A stretch of DNA of 64,000 bases from Budorcas taxicolor (taxonomy: Eukaryota > Chordata > Mammalia > Artiodactyla > Bovidae): NCBI RefSeq assembly GCF_023091745.1, contig NC_068913.1, positions 12,232,001 through 12,296,000 on the forward strand. The letters run 5' to 3'. The first letter of the stretch is position 1. Each line of letters starts with the position of its first letter. The position numbers were made by a program, and so were the translations under genes. The notes beneath the pieces were generated by a model. The model had not been told where the DNA came from and did no database searches. It saw nothing but the letters and a program-made list of their open reading frames with translations. Shown here piece by piece: positions 1 to 12,319 of this stretch.

Positions 1-101
1 AAAAACATGCACATCTACATCCATATCATGTGACAAAGACACTTCATCTTCAGAATTGAAAATATTTGTGTGCAAGTCCTTGTACAGGCTTTGCTTTCTG
101 T

Positions 102-776
102 ATGGCAGAGAGTGAAGAACTAAAGCCTCTTGAGGCAAGTGAAAGAGGAGAGTGAAAAAGCTGGCTTAAAATTCAACATTCAGAAAACTAAGATCATGGC
201 ATCCGGTCCCATCACTTCATGGCAAACAGATGGGGAAACAGTGGAAACAGTGTCAGACTTTATTTTTGGGGGCTCCAAAATCACTGAAGATGGTGACTGC
301 AGCCATGAAATTAAAAGACATTTGCTCCTTGGAAGAAAAGCTATGACCAACCTAGACAGCATATTAAAAAGCAGAGACATTACTTTGCCAACAAAAGTCC
401 ATCTAGTTAAAGATATAGTTTTTCCAGTGGTAATGTATGGATGTGAGAGTTGGACTATAAAGAAAGCTGAGTGCTGAAGAATTGATGCTTTGAAATGTGC
501 TGTTGGAGAAGACTCTTGAGAGTCCCTTGGACTGCAAGGAGATCCAACTAGTCCATCCTAAGGGAAATCAGTCCTGAATATTTATTGGAAGGACTGATGC
601 TGAAGTTGAAATTTCAATACTTTGAACCGGGTCAATACTTTGGTGGGATGGCATCACTGACTCGATGGACATGAATTTGAGTAAGCTCTGAGAGTTGGTG
701 ATAGACAGGGTAGCCTGGCGTGCTGCAGTCCATGGGGTCACAAAGAGTCAGACACGACTGTGCGACTGAACTGAAC
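102..776 (+). mobile_element. BovB (RTE) LINE, 3' part, 5'-truncated
   Basis: The sequence carries the C-terminal BovB ORF2 coding region and 3' terminus. The open frame at 130-477 contains the recurrent motifs KLNIQKTKIMASGP (here KFNIQ), CSHEIKRHLLLGRK and VMYGCESWTIKKAE. It stops at 475-477, where other copies read on. The right edge is the BovB tail of repeated ACTGA units. The nearly 2 kb upstream that other copies retain is missing, so this is a typical 5'-truncated insertion and is not functional. Confidence 0.93.
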
Positions 777-817
777 TTTGTATAGACTATCCAAAAGAAA
801 AAGAAATTTATGGCTAT

Positions 818-1270
818 AAAAAGATACATGCAATGTTCACAGAAGTTTTATTTGTAATAATCTTTTAAAAAAGGAAGCAACAAAAATGCCCATCAACAGG
901 TGAGTGGATAAATAAATTGTGGTATATCCATACAATGGAATACTACTTGGCAATAAAAGTAAACAAACTGCTGCCTGTACAACATAGACGTATCTCAAAA
1001 TAAATATGATTAGTGAAAGAAGTCAGACAAAAGAGAGTACACAGTGTATTGTTCCATTCATAAAATAGTCTAAAAATCCAAACTAACCTACAGCATCAGA
1101 AAACAGATCAGAGATTACCTGGGGATAGGGGTTGGGGCTGGGGGAGGCAGGTGGAAGAATTACAATGGAGCACAGGAAAACTCTTGTGGGTGAAGCATAT
1201 GTTCATTATCTCGATTGTGATGATGGTTTTATAGGTACATTCATTAGTCATAACTTAGCCTACTTTACAA
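818..1270 (+). mobile_element. Ancient L1 (L1M-type) ORF2 end and 3' UTR fragment
   Basis: The stretch reads like the end of ORF2 and the 3' UTR of old mammalian L1s. It contains the region for 'catcaacaggtgagtggat' and 'caatggaatactactt', then a G-rich 3' UTR segment around 1120-1160. It is diverged and has no clean poly-A. The exact subfamily cannot be assigned by eye. Confidence 0.75.
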
Positions 1271-1280
1271 TTTAAATATG

Positions 1281-1488
1281 GGCTTTCCTGGTGGCTCAGA
1301 CCGTTAAGAACACCTGCAATGCAGCAGACTCAGGTTCAATCCCTGGGTCGGGAAGACCCCCTGGAGAAGGGGATGGCAACCCACTCCAGTATCCTTGCCT
1401 GGGGAATCCCATGGACAGAGGAGCCTGGTGGGCTACAGTCCATGGGGTCACAAAGAGTCAGACACGACTGAGTGACACGTACACACAC
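1281..1488 (+). mobile_element. Bov-tA SINE
   Basis: A tRNA-derived head (start near 1281, Pol III B-box-like 'ggttcaatccctgg' near 1332) is joined to a BovB-derived body ending 'gagtcagacacgactgag'. The flanks match 9 of 10 bases (tttaaatatg at 1271-1280 and ttcaaatatg at 1489-1498), consistent with a TSD. It sits at the end of the ancient L1 fragment. Confidence 0.93.
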
Positions 1489-1582
1489 TTCAAATATGAA
1501 CAGATAATTACATTTTAAGAAAGGTGTTAAACAAAAGAAATAATGCACATGTTCAAAAGTTGGAGAATAATTTAATTATGCT

Positions 1583-1861
1583 GCTGCTTCTGCTGCTGCT
1601 AAGTCGCTTCAGTCGTGTCCGACTCTGTGAGACCCCATAGACAGCAGCCCACCAGGCTCCCCCGTCCCTGGGATTCTCCAGGCAAGAACACTGGAGTGGG
1701 TTGCCATTTTCTTCTCCAATGCATGAAAGGGAAAAGTGAAAGTGAAGTCACTCAGTCGTGTCTGACTCTTTGCAACCCCATGGACCGCAGCCTACCAGGC
1801 TCCTCCGTCCATGGGATTTTCCAGGCAAGAATACTGGAGTGGGGTGCCATTGCCTTCTCCG
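1583..1861 (-). mobile_element. BOV-A2 SINE, full length
   Basis: A dimer of two BovB-related Bov-A units in antisense, with the (AGC)n tail seen as CTG repeats at the left end. It is flanked by the perfect 11-bp TSD ttaattatgct at 1572-1582 and 1862-1872. Confidence 0.95.
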
Positions 1862-1872
1862 TTAATTATGCT

Positions 1873-3845
1873 ATAGAACAGTAAATTTTAATATTGTCAG
1901 AAAATGCTCATATTATTCAGAGACACGTGTTGTTCTGATAGTGGTCCATTAATATTTGATGAATATAAAATGAATGATGTAGTCTTAAATGAAAAGAGCA
2001 AGGCACAAAAATGCATCCATAAACAAATAATATCCCAATTGTGGTAACTTGCTCTCATCTCTCATGGCTGAAAGAAAATCTCTCAAAATGTTAACAGTGC
2101 TTGTCTCTGTGAAGTGGAAGACGATTTTTATTTTCCTTCTTATGCTTTTGGGGCTTTTCTGTACTTGATCTTCCATTACTTTCACAAATAGATAAAAACC
2201 TATCCAATGCTCTCTGAAAAGATTCTTTCCCACAAAGGGAATTCACTGGTGCAAATATTTTGAGAAAATCTATCAATCTGACTTAAGCACATGGCGTCTT
2301 TTCCTGCACTTTTTCCCAGTAACCTGCTGCTGAACACTGAGGGAGTTTAGTGGAATGGTGATGCGCTGGAAAGACCAGCTTCAGCCTGCAGTTAGCTTGC
2401 AATGAGATACAGCCTAAACATGCACGTTTTTAAGTTATGCTTTATGTAGCCTCAGGTATTCACTTACATTTATTACTTCACTGCTAGCCGTCCCTTGATA
2501 AAACCGGGTCAAAGACAGGGAGGGAGAATCAATTCTCCAGATTATGTCTGGTACAGATCTGTCAGGAAATGGTCACTAAGGATGTCCTGATGAGAAAAGG
2601 AGAGCAGTTGTGTGTCAAAACTCCTCAGTCTTTCGTCCAATCCATGGTGAGCGTTTCTTTCCTCTTTGAGTCAAAAAGACAACCAGGGGAGGGCAAGCCT
2701 GTGCAGTGAGAGCTGAGGAAGAAGGCTAGTGAAAGTGAGGGTCATAGGTGAGGAGGAGTTAGGAGAGCTCTCATGCACAAAGATGTGCCCCATTACTGTT
2801 CCCCACGTGAGGGACATTTGTCCAGTGAGACTTCCATTCTGCTTTTCTGTCCCCTGGAGAGGTGTAATGATTGATGCTGTCCTCACCGTGGGGGTGCTGT
2901 GGCAGGAGGGGACAGGGCTGGGGCCTAAGGCAAAGACGATGGTGAGACCCACAGGGAGCCCTCGCACTCCTACCACACTCTGCAGGGTAGCTGGGGTTGT
3001 ATATAACCCGACATATGAGAATTAAAGGGAACTCGAGCTTGAGGCGCTCAGGACTGGAGATGAGGGACACCTAGGGCAGCTTGAAGGTGGGGAATGATAC
3101 CTCTTCCAGTTTGCAATAAAAACAGCCTCCAATAAAACTGCATCGCAAAGCATGGGAAAGAAACAGAATGGAAAGACTAAAAGTCGGAGACAAGAGCCTG
3201 AAGAATTGGTGATGGAAAAAGACAGAACTGACTTGTAGTGAAAGGGTAGGGGATGGTATTTCCTCAAGTAAAAAGGAAATATAGATGTTGATGATATCGG
3301 GACTCTGAAGGAAACTCAGATTACCCAGAGTTAATTGAAACACGTCTTAATTCTCCAACAGCTAGTACAGAAAAAGGTGGTACAAAAAGATAATCTTTAT
3401 CAGGCAGTGAATCTCATGCCAGGGTATCAAAGAAAAAGGGATGCTGCTGTCAAATCAAGAAGCGGTGTCAGGGGTGATCCTGAATGAATAACTGGTGCAC
3501 AGACAGCAGTGGAGAAGTCACGTTTCTCATGCAACGGGCGGGAAGATTCAGATGAGGCAAACTTGGTGCCAGTAGAAGAATCAAAGATGAGGTGTACTCA
3601 GATTGTAACTGCTAGTTATGCACAGACTAACTTGACATTCTCATGCAGAAAATGAAGCTCAATAATGGTCTACATTGCCATACATATAATTTCATATATA
3701 CATAAACTGATGTATATAAATGGTGGGTCTTGGTTTTTGGTTTACTAGTGTGAAGAAATAACTAGATTCTAAAAAAAATAAAGTTTCATATGTTCATTTT
3801 GAAGTTGTATTAGAGGTGCTGGTTTTTGTTTTTTATTTAGTTTTT
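1873..3845. other. Single-copy-like DNA, no gene recognised
   Basis: About 2 kb without a repeat or gene I can name. Open frames of 80-100 codons overlap on both strands between 2671 and 3343. They share no recognisable motif and look like chance openings in a locally GC-richer patch. 3640-3850 is AT-rich. Confidence 0.6.
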
Positions 3846-3855
3846 GAGTCTATAG

Positions 3856-4506
3856 ATCATGGCATCCAGTCCCATCACTTCATGGGAAATAGATGGGGAA
3901 ACAGTAGAAACAGTGTCAGACTTTATTTTTCTGGACTCCAAAATCACTGCAGATGGTGACTGCAGCCATGAAATTAAAAGACGCTTACTACTTGGAAGGA
4001 AATTATGACCAAACTAGACAGCATACTAAAAAGCAGAGACGTTACTTTGCCAACAAAGGTCCATCTAGTTAAGGCTATGGTTTTTCCAGTGGTCATGTAT
4101 GGATGTGAGAGTTGGACTATAAAGAAAGCTGAGCGCTGAAGAATTGATGCTTTTTTACTGTGGTGTTGGAGAAGACTCCTGAGAGTCCCTTGGACTGCAA
4201 GGAGATCCAACCAGTTCTAAAGGAGATCAGTCCTGGGTGTTCATTGGAAGGACTGATGTTGAAGCTGAAACTCCAATACTTTGGCGAAGAGCTGACTCAT
4301 TTGGAAGATCCTGATGCTGGGAAAGATTGAAGGCAGGAGGAGAAGGGGACGACATAGGATGAGATGGTTGGATGGCATCACCGACTTGACGGACATGGGT
4401 TTGGGTGAACTCTGGAAGTTGGTGGTGGACAGGGAGGCCTGGAGTGCTACCGTTCATGGGGTCGCAAAGAGTCGGACACAACTGAGCAACTGAACTGAAC
4501 TGAACT
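3856..4506 (+). mobile_element. BovB LINE 3' fragment with perfect TSD
   Basis: The copy starts in the late ORF2 region (atcatggcatcc) and ends in four ACTGA tail units. A perfect 10-bp TSD (gagtctatag) lies at 3846-3855 and 4507-4516, so both insertion edges are exact and the 5' truncation happened at insertion. The reading frame is shifted and stopped several times. Confidence 0.96.
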
Positions 4507-4516
4507 GAGTCTATAG

Positions 4517-5283
4517 TTCTGGTCACTTTGAACAAATAAATAAAGCTTTCTTAGTTGCTTCCTTTATCAGAAAAAACCATTTGCTAACATGATACATTAT
4601 TTCCTCTGCATCAGGGAATGTATTTTCTAAATGTTGGAGGAAATCTTCACAGTCATTACTCAATCTGATTTTGTTTTTAACTCATATATGCCTACAGACC
4701 ATTCTGGGTTTTTTGTTTATTTGTTTTTTTGTGTGTATATACATAAAACACATGTAAATGATTTTCACTTGCTTGTTTTCATTTTTTAAAAACACTTGCC
4801 AAAAAAATGCCAATTCATAATCATGGATAAGCCCACATTTCTGGGATGCTCTTACTCTGAGCAGCCTAAGAAATAAATCAATTCAAGTAAAATGGAAAAT
4901 TTCCTGAAACCTTATCCTTTCAAATTAGGTAGTTGGTTCTGTAATTATCTGGAAATTTTAAATATAATGTAAATAAATTAAATTGGACAATAAAAGCAGT
5001 TATATTTGAATCCATAACTACATATAAAAGGAAGTTTATTTGTAAAACTCCTGACAAGAAAAATTTAATCACTGACAAGAATCTTCCCACCCAGATGAGA
5101 AAACTAGAAAAATCCTAATGTGTTTTAATTAGCCAAGCAAGACTGAGTTAAATGGACATCTACAGGTTTCTTCTAGTGAACCTCTTCTTTCCTAGAGTTG
5201 AAATCCCTGTGCTGTGTCAACTAAGAAGTCAATGTCTAAGACTTTGCTCATGAAAACCTAACTGGGTGGTTAGCGATGTCAAC
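4517..5283. other. AT-rich DNA, nothing recognised
   Basis: No repeat or gene identified. It contains T-rich and A-rich runs around 4700-4800 and no convincing open frame. Confidence 0.55.
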
Positions 5284-5452
5284 TGACTGAGCGACTTCAC
5301 TTTCACTTTTCACTTTCATGCATTGGAGAAGGAAATGGCAACCCACTCCAGTGTTCTTGCCTGGAGAATCCCAGGGACGGGGGAGCCTGGTGGGCTGCCG
5401 TCTGTGGGGTTGCACAGAGTTGGACACGACTGAAGCGACTTAGCAGCAGCAG
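5284..5452 (+). mobile_element. BOV-A2 SINE, 5'-truncated
   Basis: It begins within the end of the first Bov-A unit (gagcgacttcactttcac), continues through the complete second unit and ends in a short AGC tail at 5443-5452. The first ~100 bp of the element are absent. No clear TSD was found. Confidence 0.9.
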
Positions 5453-5699
5453 AATAAATGGGTGAATAAGCTTTTGTAATCTAAACTATTGATCTACATG
5501 CTTTTCTTTGTCCCAACTGATTCTTCACATATAGGTTTAATCTTTTCAGTATCTGGATTATTGGTTCAGCAGAAGCATGGAAAAGCAATAACATCGTAGT
5601 AATCAGAATGCTACCCAGTTAATTATGGCTCCTCTTAGTGTAGAAATTATATTATAAAATTATAGAACAAATTTCCTGTATCACCCCCTACACACAAAT

Positions 5700-8006
5700 C
5701 AGTTCAGTTCAGTTCAGTAGCTCAGTCATGTCTGACTCTTTGCAACCCCATGCACTGCAGCACGTCAGGCCTCCCTGTCCATCAACAACTTCCAGAGCTT
5801 ACACAAACTCATGTCCATAGAGTCGGTGGTGCCATCCAACCATCTCATTCTCTGTCATCCCCTTCTCCTGCCTTCAATCTTTCTCAGCATCAGTGTCTTT
5901 TCAAATGAGTCAATTCTTCACATCAGGTGGCCAAAGTATCAGAGTTTTAGCTTCATCATCAGTCCACCCAGTGAATATTCAGGACTGATTTCCTTTAGGA
6001 TCTGGTTGGATCTCCTTGCAGTCCAAGGGACTCTCAAGAGTGTTCTTCAGCACCACAGCTCAAGAGCATCAATTCTTCGGTGCTCAGCTTTCTTTATAAG
6101 CCAACTCTCACATCCATACATGACTAGTGGAAAAACCATAGCTCTGACTAGATGGACCTTTGTTGGCAAAATAATGTCTCTGCTTTTTAATATGTGGTCT
6201 AGGTTGGTCTTTTCCTCTTCCTTGTTCCTTTTCTTCCAAGGAATAAGCATCTTTTAATTTCATGGCTGCAGTCACCATCTGCAGTGATTTGGGAGCCCCC
6301 CAAAATAAAGTCTCTCACTGTTTCCATTGTTTCCCCATCTATTTGCCATGAAGTGATGGGACTGGATGCCATGATCTTCATTTTCTGAATGTTGAGTTTT
6401 AAGCCAACTTTTTCACTCTCCTCTTTCACTTTCATTAAGAGGCTCTTTAGTTCTTCACTTTCCTCCATAAGGATGGTATCATCTCCATATCTGAGATTAT
6501 TGATATTTCTCCTGGTAATCTTGATACTAGCTTGTGCTTCCTCCAGCCCAGCGTTTCTTATGATGTACTCTCCATATAAGTTAAATAAGCAGGGTGACAA
6601 TATACAGCCTTAATGTACTCCTTTCCGATTTGGAACCAGTCTGTTGTTCCATGTCCAGTTCTAACTGTTGCTTCCTGACCTGCATACATATTTCTCAGGA
6701 GGTAGGTCAAGTGGTCTGGTATTCCCATCTCTTTCAGAATTTTCCAGTTTGTTGTGATCCACACAGTCAAAGGCTTTGGCATAGTCAATAAAGCAGAAGT
6801 AGATGTTTTTCTGATATTCTCCTGCTTTTTCGATGATCCAACGGATGTTGGCAATTTGATCTCTGGTTCCTCTAATTTTTCTAAATCCAGCTCGAACATT
6901 TGGAAGTTCATTGTTCACATACTGTTGAAGCCTGGCTTGGAGAATTTTGAGCATTACTTTGCTAGTGTGTGAAATGAGTGCAACTGTGCATTAGTTTGAG
7001 CATTCTTTGGCATTGCTTTTCTTTGGGATTGAAATGAAAACTGACCTTTTCCAGTCCTGTGGCCACTGCTGAGTTTTCCAAATTTGGTGGCATATTGAGT
7101 GCAGCACTTTCACAGCATCATCTTTCAAGATTTGAAATAGCTCAACTGGAATTCCATCTAGCCTTGTTCACAGTAATGCTTTCTAAGGCCCACTTGACTT
7201 CACATTCCAGGATGTCTGGCTCTAGATGAATGATCACACCATCGTGATTATCTGGGTCATGAAGATCTTTTTTGTACAGTTCTTCCGTGTAGTCTTGTCA
7301 CCTCTTCTTATTATCTTCTGCTTCTGTTAGATCCATACTATTTCTGTCCTTTTTGTGCCCATCTTTGCATGAAATGTTCCCTTGGTATCTCTTATTTTCT
7401 TCAAGTGATCTCTAGTCTTTCCCATTCTATTGTTTTCCTCCATTTCTTTGCACTGATCGCCGAGGAAGGCTTTCTTATCTCTCCTTGCTCTTCTTTGGAT
7501 CTCTGCATTCAAATGGGTATATCTTTCCTTTTCTCCTTTGCCTTTAGCTTCTCTTCTTTTCTCATCTATTTGTAAGGCCTCCTCAGACAACCATTTTGCC
7601 TTTTTGCATTTCTTTTTCTTGGGGATGGTCTTGGTTCCTGCCTCTTTTACAATGTCATGAACCTCTGTCTATAGTTCATCAGGCACTCGTCTATTAGATT
7701 TAATCCGTTGAATCTATTTCTCACTTCCACTGTATAATCATAAGGGATTTGATTTAGGTCATACCTGAATGGTCTAGTGGTTTTCCCTACTTTCTTCAAT
7801 TTCAGTCTGAATTTGGCAATAAGGAATTCATGATCTGAGCCACAGTCAGCTCCCAGTCCTGTTTTTCTGACTGTGTAGAACTTCTTATCTTTGGCTGCAA
7901 AGAATATAATCAATCTGATTTTGGTATTGACCATCTGGTGATGTCCATGTGTAGAGTCTTCTCTTGTGTTGATGGAAGAGGGTGTTTCCTATGACCAGGT
8001 GTTATG
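5700..8006 (-). mobile_element. BovB LINE, 2.3 kb, endonuclease end to 3' tail, 12-bp TSD
   Basis: The longest BovB here. Read on the minus strand it runs from the C-terminal part of the apurinic endonuclease domain through the reverse transcriptase to the ACTGA-repeat tail at 5700-5718. A perfect 12-bp TSD (ctacacacaaat) lies at 5688-5699 and 8007-8018. The 5' part of ORF2 and anything upstream are missing. Confidence 0.97.
5811..7934 (-). pseudogene. Broken BovB ORF2 (endonuclease C-terminus plus reverse transcriptase)
   Basis: Minus-strand fragments in order: 7934-7647 carries the endonuclease end with GSDHEFLIAKF, including the conserved Ser-Asp-His. 7590-7327 is the linker rich in Lys and Glu. 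6954-6661 and 6911-6558 carry the N-terminal reverse transcriptase (FCFIDYAKAFDCVDHNK). 6600-6199 carries the catalytic box as RYGDDTILM, where other copies here have RYADD. 6250-6047 is the C-terminal part. At least four frame changes separate the pieces, so no active enzyme can be made. In the living element this protein nicks DNA and copies its RNA in place. Confidence 0.9.
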
Positions 8007-8018
8007 CTACACACAAAT

Positions 8019-9025
8019 ACCTAAGGACAAATTCCAAAATACAATAGAGAAGAATATTAGATTCAGTTATAGGAAACAGGAATATATACTTTTATAAAGA
8101 TTATTAATTAAAGATATAGGAAATATATTTTAGAAATATTATGCCCATGCATTGAAAATTATTCGAGTTGTATTTTTTTGCACCAAACTTGAATTATATT
8201 GTGATTTACTTTACATGAATTCTAACCATTGACATACATGTGTATTTCATTCTTGCTTTAATTTGCATTTAGTAATGGCTAATGACAGTGACCATCTTTT
8301 ATGTGATTATTTAACTTCTCTTTACCTACTTTGGTAAAATATCTAAGAGTTTTGCACATTTGAAAAATAAAAAGAATGTTATCAAACTGTAGATTGTTTA
8401 CCTTCTATATACACTGGTGAACAATAGTCAATAGATTTATATTAAAAAAATAAAATGGATATGCAAATTTACACTTTTGCAAATCATCAGTAGCTATAAA
8501 ATTTTAGCTAATTTCTGCCCTTGTTAATTATTTAGAGTTATATTTCATAACACTTGAAAATGTGTTTCTTCAAATGTCCCTGGGACACACTGTCATCCTT
8601 TTCCTCTGTAAATAACTGCACCCTTTATCAGACTGAAAATTGATCTTCAGGTCCTTAAGTATTCCATCCTCCCTGACCCAGACTTCGTTAGAATTTTGAG
8701 GAAGACCTCTGGTCACCCCATCATAGCTTTTTCAGTCTTCTGGAGTTTACCTTCAGAGTCTGCACATGTTCAAATGATCATCTGCCTTTAGAGGCTACCA
8801 TCACTGGGTAGAAACTGCGGGAATCTAGTTCCTATTGCCTGTTTAAGGTCAAAGATGGCAAGTGGAGCCGGGAGTAAGGATACTCCTCTAGGAACAAAGT
8901 TCTAGACACAACGGGCAAGAATTATATATGCCTTTTTCCTTAAAGACACTGTCATACATGTGAATTAAGTTCTAGAATGTGATGACGACAGTGTCTAACC
9001 ACTTATTTGTGGTTAAATAAGCTTT
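8019..9025. other. AT-rich DNA, possible weak ancient L1 remnant near 8255-8420
   Basis: No gene recognised. The stretch around 8255-8340 faintly resembles antisense L1 ORF2 ('ctttaatttgcatttagtaa' context), but similarity is too low to call. 8560-8900 shows nothing identifiable. Confidence 0.4.
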
Positions 9026-9037
9026 AGTGGCATACTT

Positions 9038-9316
9038 TGGAGAAGGCAATGGCACCCCACTCCAGTACTCTTGCCTGGAACATCCCATGGACGGAGGAGC
9101 CTGGTGGGCTGCCATCCATGGGGTCACGAAGAGTCGGACACAACTGAGCAACTTCACTTTCACGTTTCACTTTCATGCATCGGAAAAGGAAATGGCAACC
9201 CACTCCAGTGTTCTTGCCTGGAGAATCCCAGGGGCGGCGGAGCCTGGTGGGCTACCGTCTCTGGGGTCGCACAGAGTCGGACACGAATGAAGCGACTTAG
9301 CAGCAAGAGCAGCAGC
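9038..9316 (+). mobile_element. BOV-A2 SINE, full length, 12-bp TSD
   Basis: Both Bov-A units and an interrupted AGC tail (agcagcaagagcagcagc) are present. The perfect TSD agtggcatactt lies at 9026-9037 and 9317-9328, fixing both edges. Confidence 0.97.
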
Positions 9317-9389
9317 AGTGGCATACTTAGGCACTGAAATTCTTCGAAAGTTGGTATACACGTATGGTGGTGGTGTAATACGTGTTGGG

Positions 9390-9525
9390 TGCTGTTATTT
9401 AATCACTAAGTTGTATCTGACTCTTTATGACCCCATGAACTATAGCCCACCAGGCTCCTGTGTCCAAGGGATTACCCAGGCAAGAATTCTGGCATGGGTT
9501 GCCATTTCTTTCTCTAATACATGTG
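9390..9525 (-). mobile_element. Bov-tA-like SINE fragment
   Basis: Antisense BovB-derived body (aagttgtatctgactcttta, then the 'ggcaagaattctggcatggg' box). The tRNA-derived head expected at the right end is missing. Moderately diverged. Confidence 0.8.
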
Positions 9526-9529
9526 TCTA

Positions 9530-10150
9530 GATATATTATAATCTATTATCCTATATGTATTATGTATTTCTATATATAATTTTTAAACCATTTATTTAAC
9601 CTGAACCTTGATTAAGTAGAATACACTTCCCAATTAACCTTGATAGCAGAAGTTAACGCATTTAAGCTTGAAAGAATGAAATGATGTAGGACTTCTATGC
9701 TCATAGATTAAAAAAAAAACAACCTTGTCACTATAGTATAAAATTTGGTCACAGAGATGAACTATCTCATTTTGCAAACTGTCCCTAGCACTTAGTTGAA
9801 CAACAGATGACCCTCTACCAGACTATTACAGAATCATTCAATTTTGTATTTAAGTTTTTTCAGTATTTTAACAAATTTTAATGAAATAAATTATTTTAAT
9901 GAACAAAGACTTTTGTATTTAAGTCTTTTCATTATTTTAAAAATTGTTATTTTACTCCAGTGAATTCTACACATTTGTGAATAATTAGTGAAATTCTGAA
10001 TATGCTGTTGATTAAAATATGTTTTTAAGACACTCTCAGAATTTAAATAATAGCTGTGGTATATTCCAGCACTTAAAAATAAGATATCATAATTACTTTG
10101 AGGAGTAAAACTTTTTAAAGTCTACAATAAAAGCATTTAGGAACTCTGGA
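9530..10150. other. AT-rich DNA, nothing recognised
   Basis: Very AT-rich. A near-repeat of a short motif occurs at about 9843-9862 and 9910-9930 (tttgtatttaagt-t-ttc followed by a T/A-rich run). No gene or named repeat. Confidence 0.5.
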
Positions 10151-10333
10151 ATGAAGGGATCTCTATACTGTTCTCCATAGTGGTTGTATCAATTTACATT
10201 CCCACCAACAGTGAAAGAAGCCTCCCTTCTCTCCACACCCTCTCCAGCATTAATGGTTTGTAGACTTTTTGGTGATGGCCATTCTGACTGCTGTCAGGTG
10301 ATGCCTCACTATAGTTTTGACTTACATTTCTCT

Positions 10334-10511
10334 GTGGCTTAGCTGGTAAAGAATCCACCTGCAATGCAGGAGACCTGGGTTCAATCCCTGGGTTGGGAAG
10401 ATCCCCTGGAGAAGGGAAAGGCTATCCAATCTAGTATTCTCACCTAGAGAATTCCATGTACTATATAGTCCATGGGGTTGAAAAGAGTCAGACATGATTA
10501 AGTGACTTTCA
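10334..10511 (+). mobile_element. Bov-tA SINE inside L1
   Basis: A tRNA-like head (ggcttagctggtaaagaatc) with the B-box-like 'ggttcaatccctgg' and a BovB-derived tail (gagtcagacatgatt). It is inserted in the antisense L1, whose sequence resumes at about 10512. Confidence 0.9.
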
Positions 10512-11784
10512 TTTTCATTAATTATTGATGTTGAACATCTTTTCATGTGTCTACTGGCCATCAGTATGTCTTCTCTGGAGAAATGTCTATTTCGGTTTTC
10601 TGCCCATTTTCTGACTGGGTTGTTTTTGTTGTTCTTGACTTGTATGAGCTGTTTGTGTATTTTGGAAATTAAGCCTCTGTCAGTCGCATCATTTGCTAAT
10701 ACTTTCTCCCAGTCTGCTGGCTGTCTTTTGTTTATGGTTTCCTTCACTGTGCAAAAGCTTGTAAGTTTTATTAGGTTCAATTTGTTTATTTTTGTTTTTA
10801 TTTCTACTGCTTTGGGAGACCAACCTTAAGAAAATAGTGCTGCAATTTATGTCAGAGAATGTTTTGCCTATGTTCTCTTCTAGGAGGTTTATGGTGTCCT
10901 GTCTTATATTTAAGCCTTTAAGCAATTCTGAGTTTATTTTTGTATATGGTGTGAGGAAATGTTTTGATCTCATTGATTTACATGAGGCAGTCTTCCTGCC
11001 ATCACTTGCTGAAGAGATGATCTTTCCTCCACTGTTCCTTATTCTTTCTTGCCATTTATTCTTGCCTTCTTTGTCTAAGATTAATTTCCCAGTAGGAATG
11101 TGGGTTTATTTCTGGGCTCTCTATTCTGCTCCATGGATACATACACCTGTTTTTGTGCCAATATCCTGCTGTTTTGATTACTATAGCTTTGTAGTATTGT
11201 CTGAAGTCTGGGAGAGCTTCCAGCTTTGTTGTTTTTCCTCAGGATTGCTTTGGCAATTATGGGTCTTCTATGATACAATACAAACTTTAGCATTATTTGT
11301 TCCAGTTCTATGGAAAATGTCATAAATTATTTGATAGGGGTTACATTAAACCTTTAGATTGTTTGGGGGTAGTATGGGCATTTTAACAATATTAATTTTT
11401 CAATCCAAGAGCATGGGCTATCTTGCCATGTCTTTAAATCATATTCAGTTTCCTTTATCAATATCTTATTGTTTTCAGCATGTAAGTTTTTCACCTCCTT
11501 GGTCAGGTTTACTACCAAGTTTTTTTAATGTGACTTTAAAGTAGATTTAAAAAAAACTTTTTCTTTCTGATATTTCATTGTTAGTGTGAACATATGCAAC
11601 TGATTTTTGTATGTTAATGTTGTATACTGCTACCTTGCTGAATTCGCTTATCAGTTCTAGCAGTTTTTGTGGGGAGTCTTTCTACTTTCTCTATATATTG
11701 TCATGTCATCTCCATATAAAGACAATTTTACCTCTTTTCTTTCAATTCAGATACCTTTCATTTCTTTTTCTTGTCTAACTGCCA

Positions 11785-12122
11785 TGCTGTGCCGTGCTTA
11801 GTCATTCAGTCATGTCCGACTCTTTGCGACCCTAGGGACTGTAGCCCACCAGGCTCCTCTGTCCATGGGGATTCTCCAGGCAAGAATACTAGAGTGGGTT
11901 GAAATGCCCTCTTCCAGAGGATCTTCCCAATCCAAGGATCAAACACAGGTCTCCCACACTGCAGGCAGATTTTTTTTTACCATCTGAACCACCAGGGAAG
12001 CCCATGAAAACTGGAATGGGTAGCCTATCCCTTCTCCAGGGGATCTTCCCAACTCAGGAATCAAACTGGGGTCTCCTGCATTGCGGGTGGATTCTTTATC
12101 AGCTGAGCTATCAGGGAAGCCC
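11785..12122 (-). mobile_element. Bov-tA SINE, dimeric tRNA-head type, 8-bp TSD
   Basis: An antisense BovB-derived body is followed by two tRNA-derived units (heads near 11960-12000 and 12085-12122, each ending in a 'gggaagccc' edge). The TSD aactgcca lies at 11777-11784 and 12123-12130. It interrupts the antisense L1. Confidence 0.93.
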
Positions 12123-12319
12123 AACTGCCACGGCTAGGACTTCCAATACTATGTTGAATAGAAGTGGTGAGAGTGGGCACGCTCGTCTTATTCTAGGTTT
12201 TAGCAGGAAGGCTTACAACTTTTTACCACTGAGTATTATGTTGCTGTGAGTTTGTCACAAATAACTTTTATTATGTTGAGATATGTTCCCTCTATACCCA
12301 CTTTGGCAAGAGTATTTTT

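Larger units (their letters stand above)
10155..12318 (-). mobile_element. L1 LINE, antisense half of an inverted pair (ORF2 RT to C-terminus)
   Basis: The reverse complement runs from the L1 ORF2 reverse transcriptase region (sense start near 12310, just after the AEKAF-type motif) to the late ORF2 segment ending in a 'ctactatggagaac'-like box near 10165. It is interrupted by SINEs at about 10334-10511 and 11785-12122. Long plus-strand frames (for example 10792-11325) are antisense shadows. The L1 3' UTR and poly-A are absent. Confidence 0.9.

Noticed and set aside
1281..1360. tRNA gene-like head with B-box
   Set aside because: It is the tRNA-derived head of a Bov-tA SINE. The same holds for the other Bov-tA and CHR copies; none retains a foldable complete tRNA.
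2671..3343. Overlapping 80-100-codon frames on both strands
   Set aside because: Opposed overlapping frames with no motif or codon signature. Most likely chance.
10792..11325. 177-codon plus-strand open frame
   Set aside because: It is the reverse complement of L1 ORF2; its Phe/Leu-rich composition is the usual antisense shadow of an A-rich L1.
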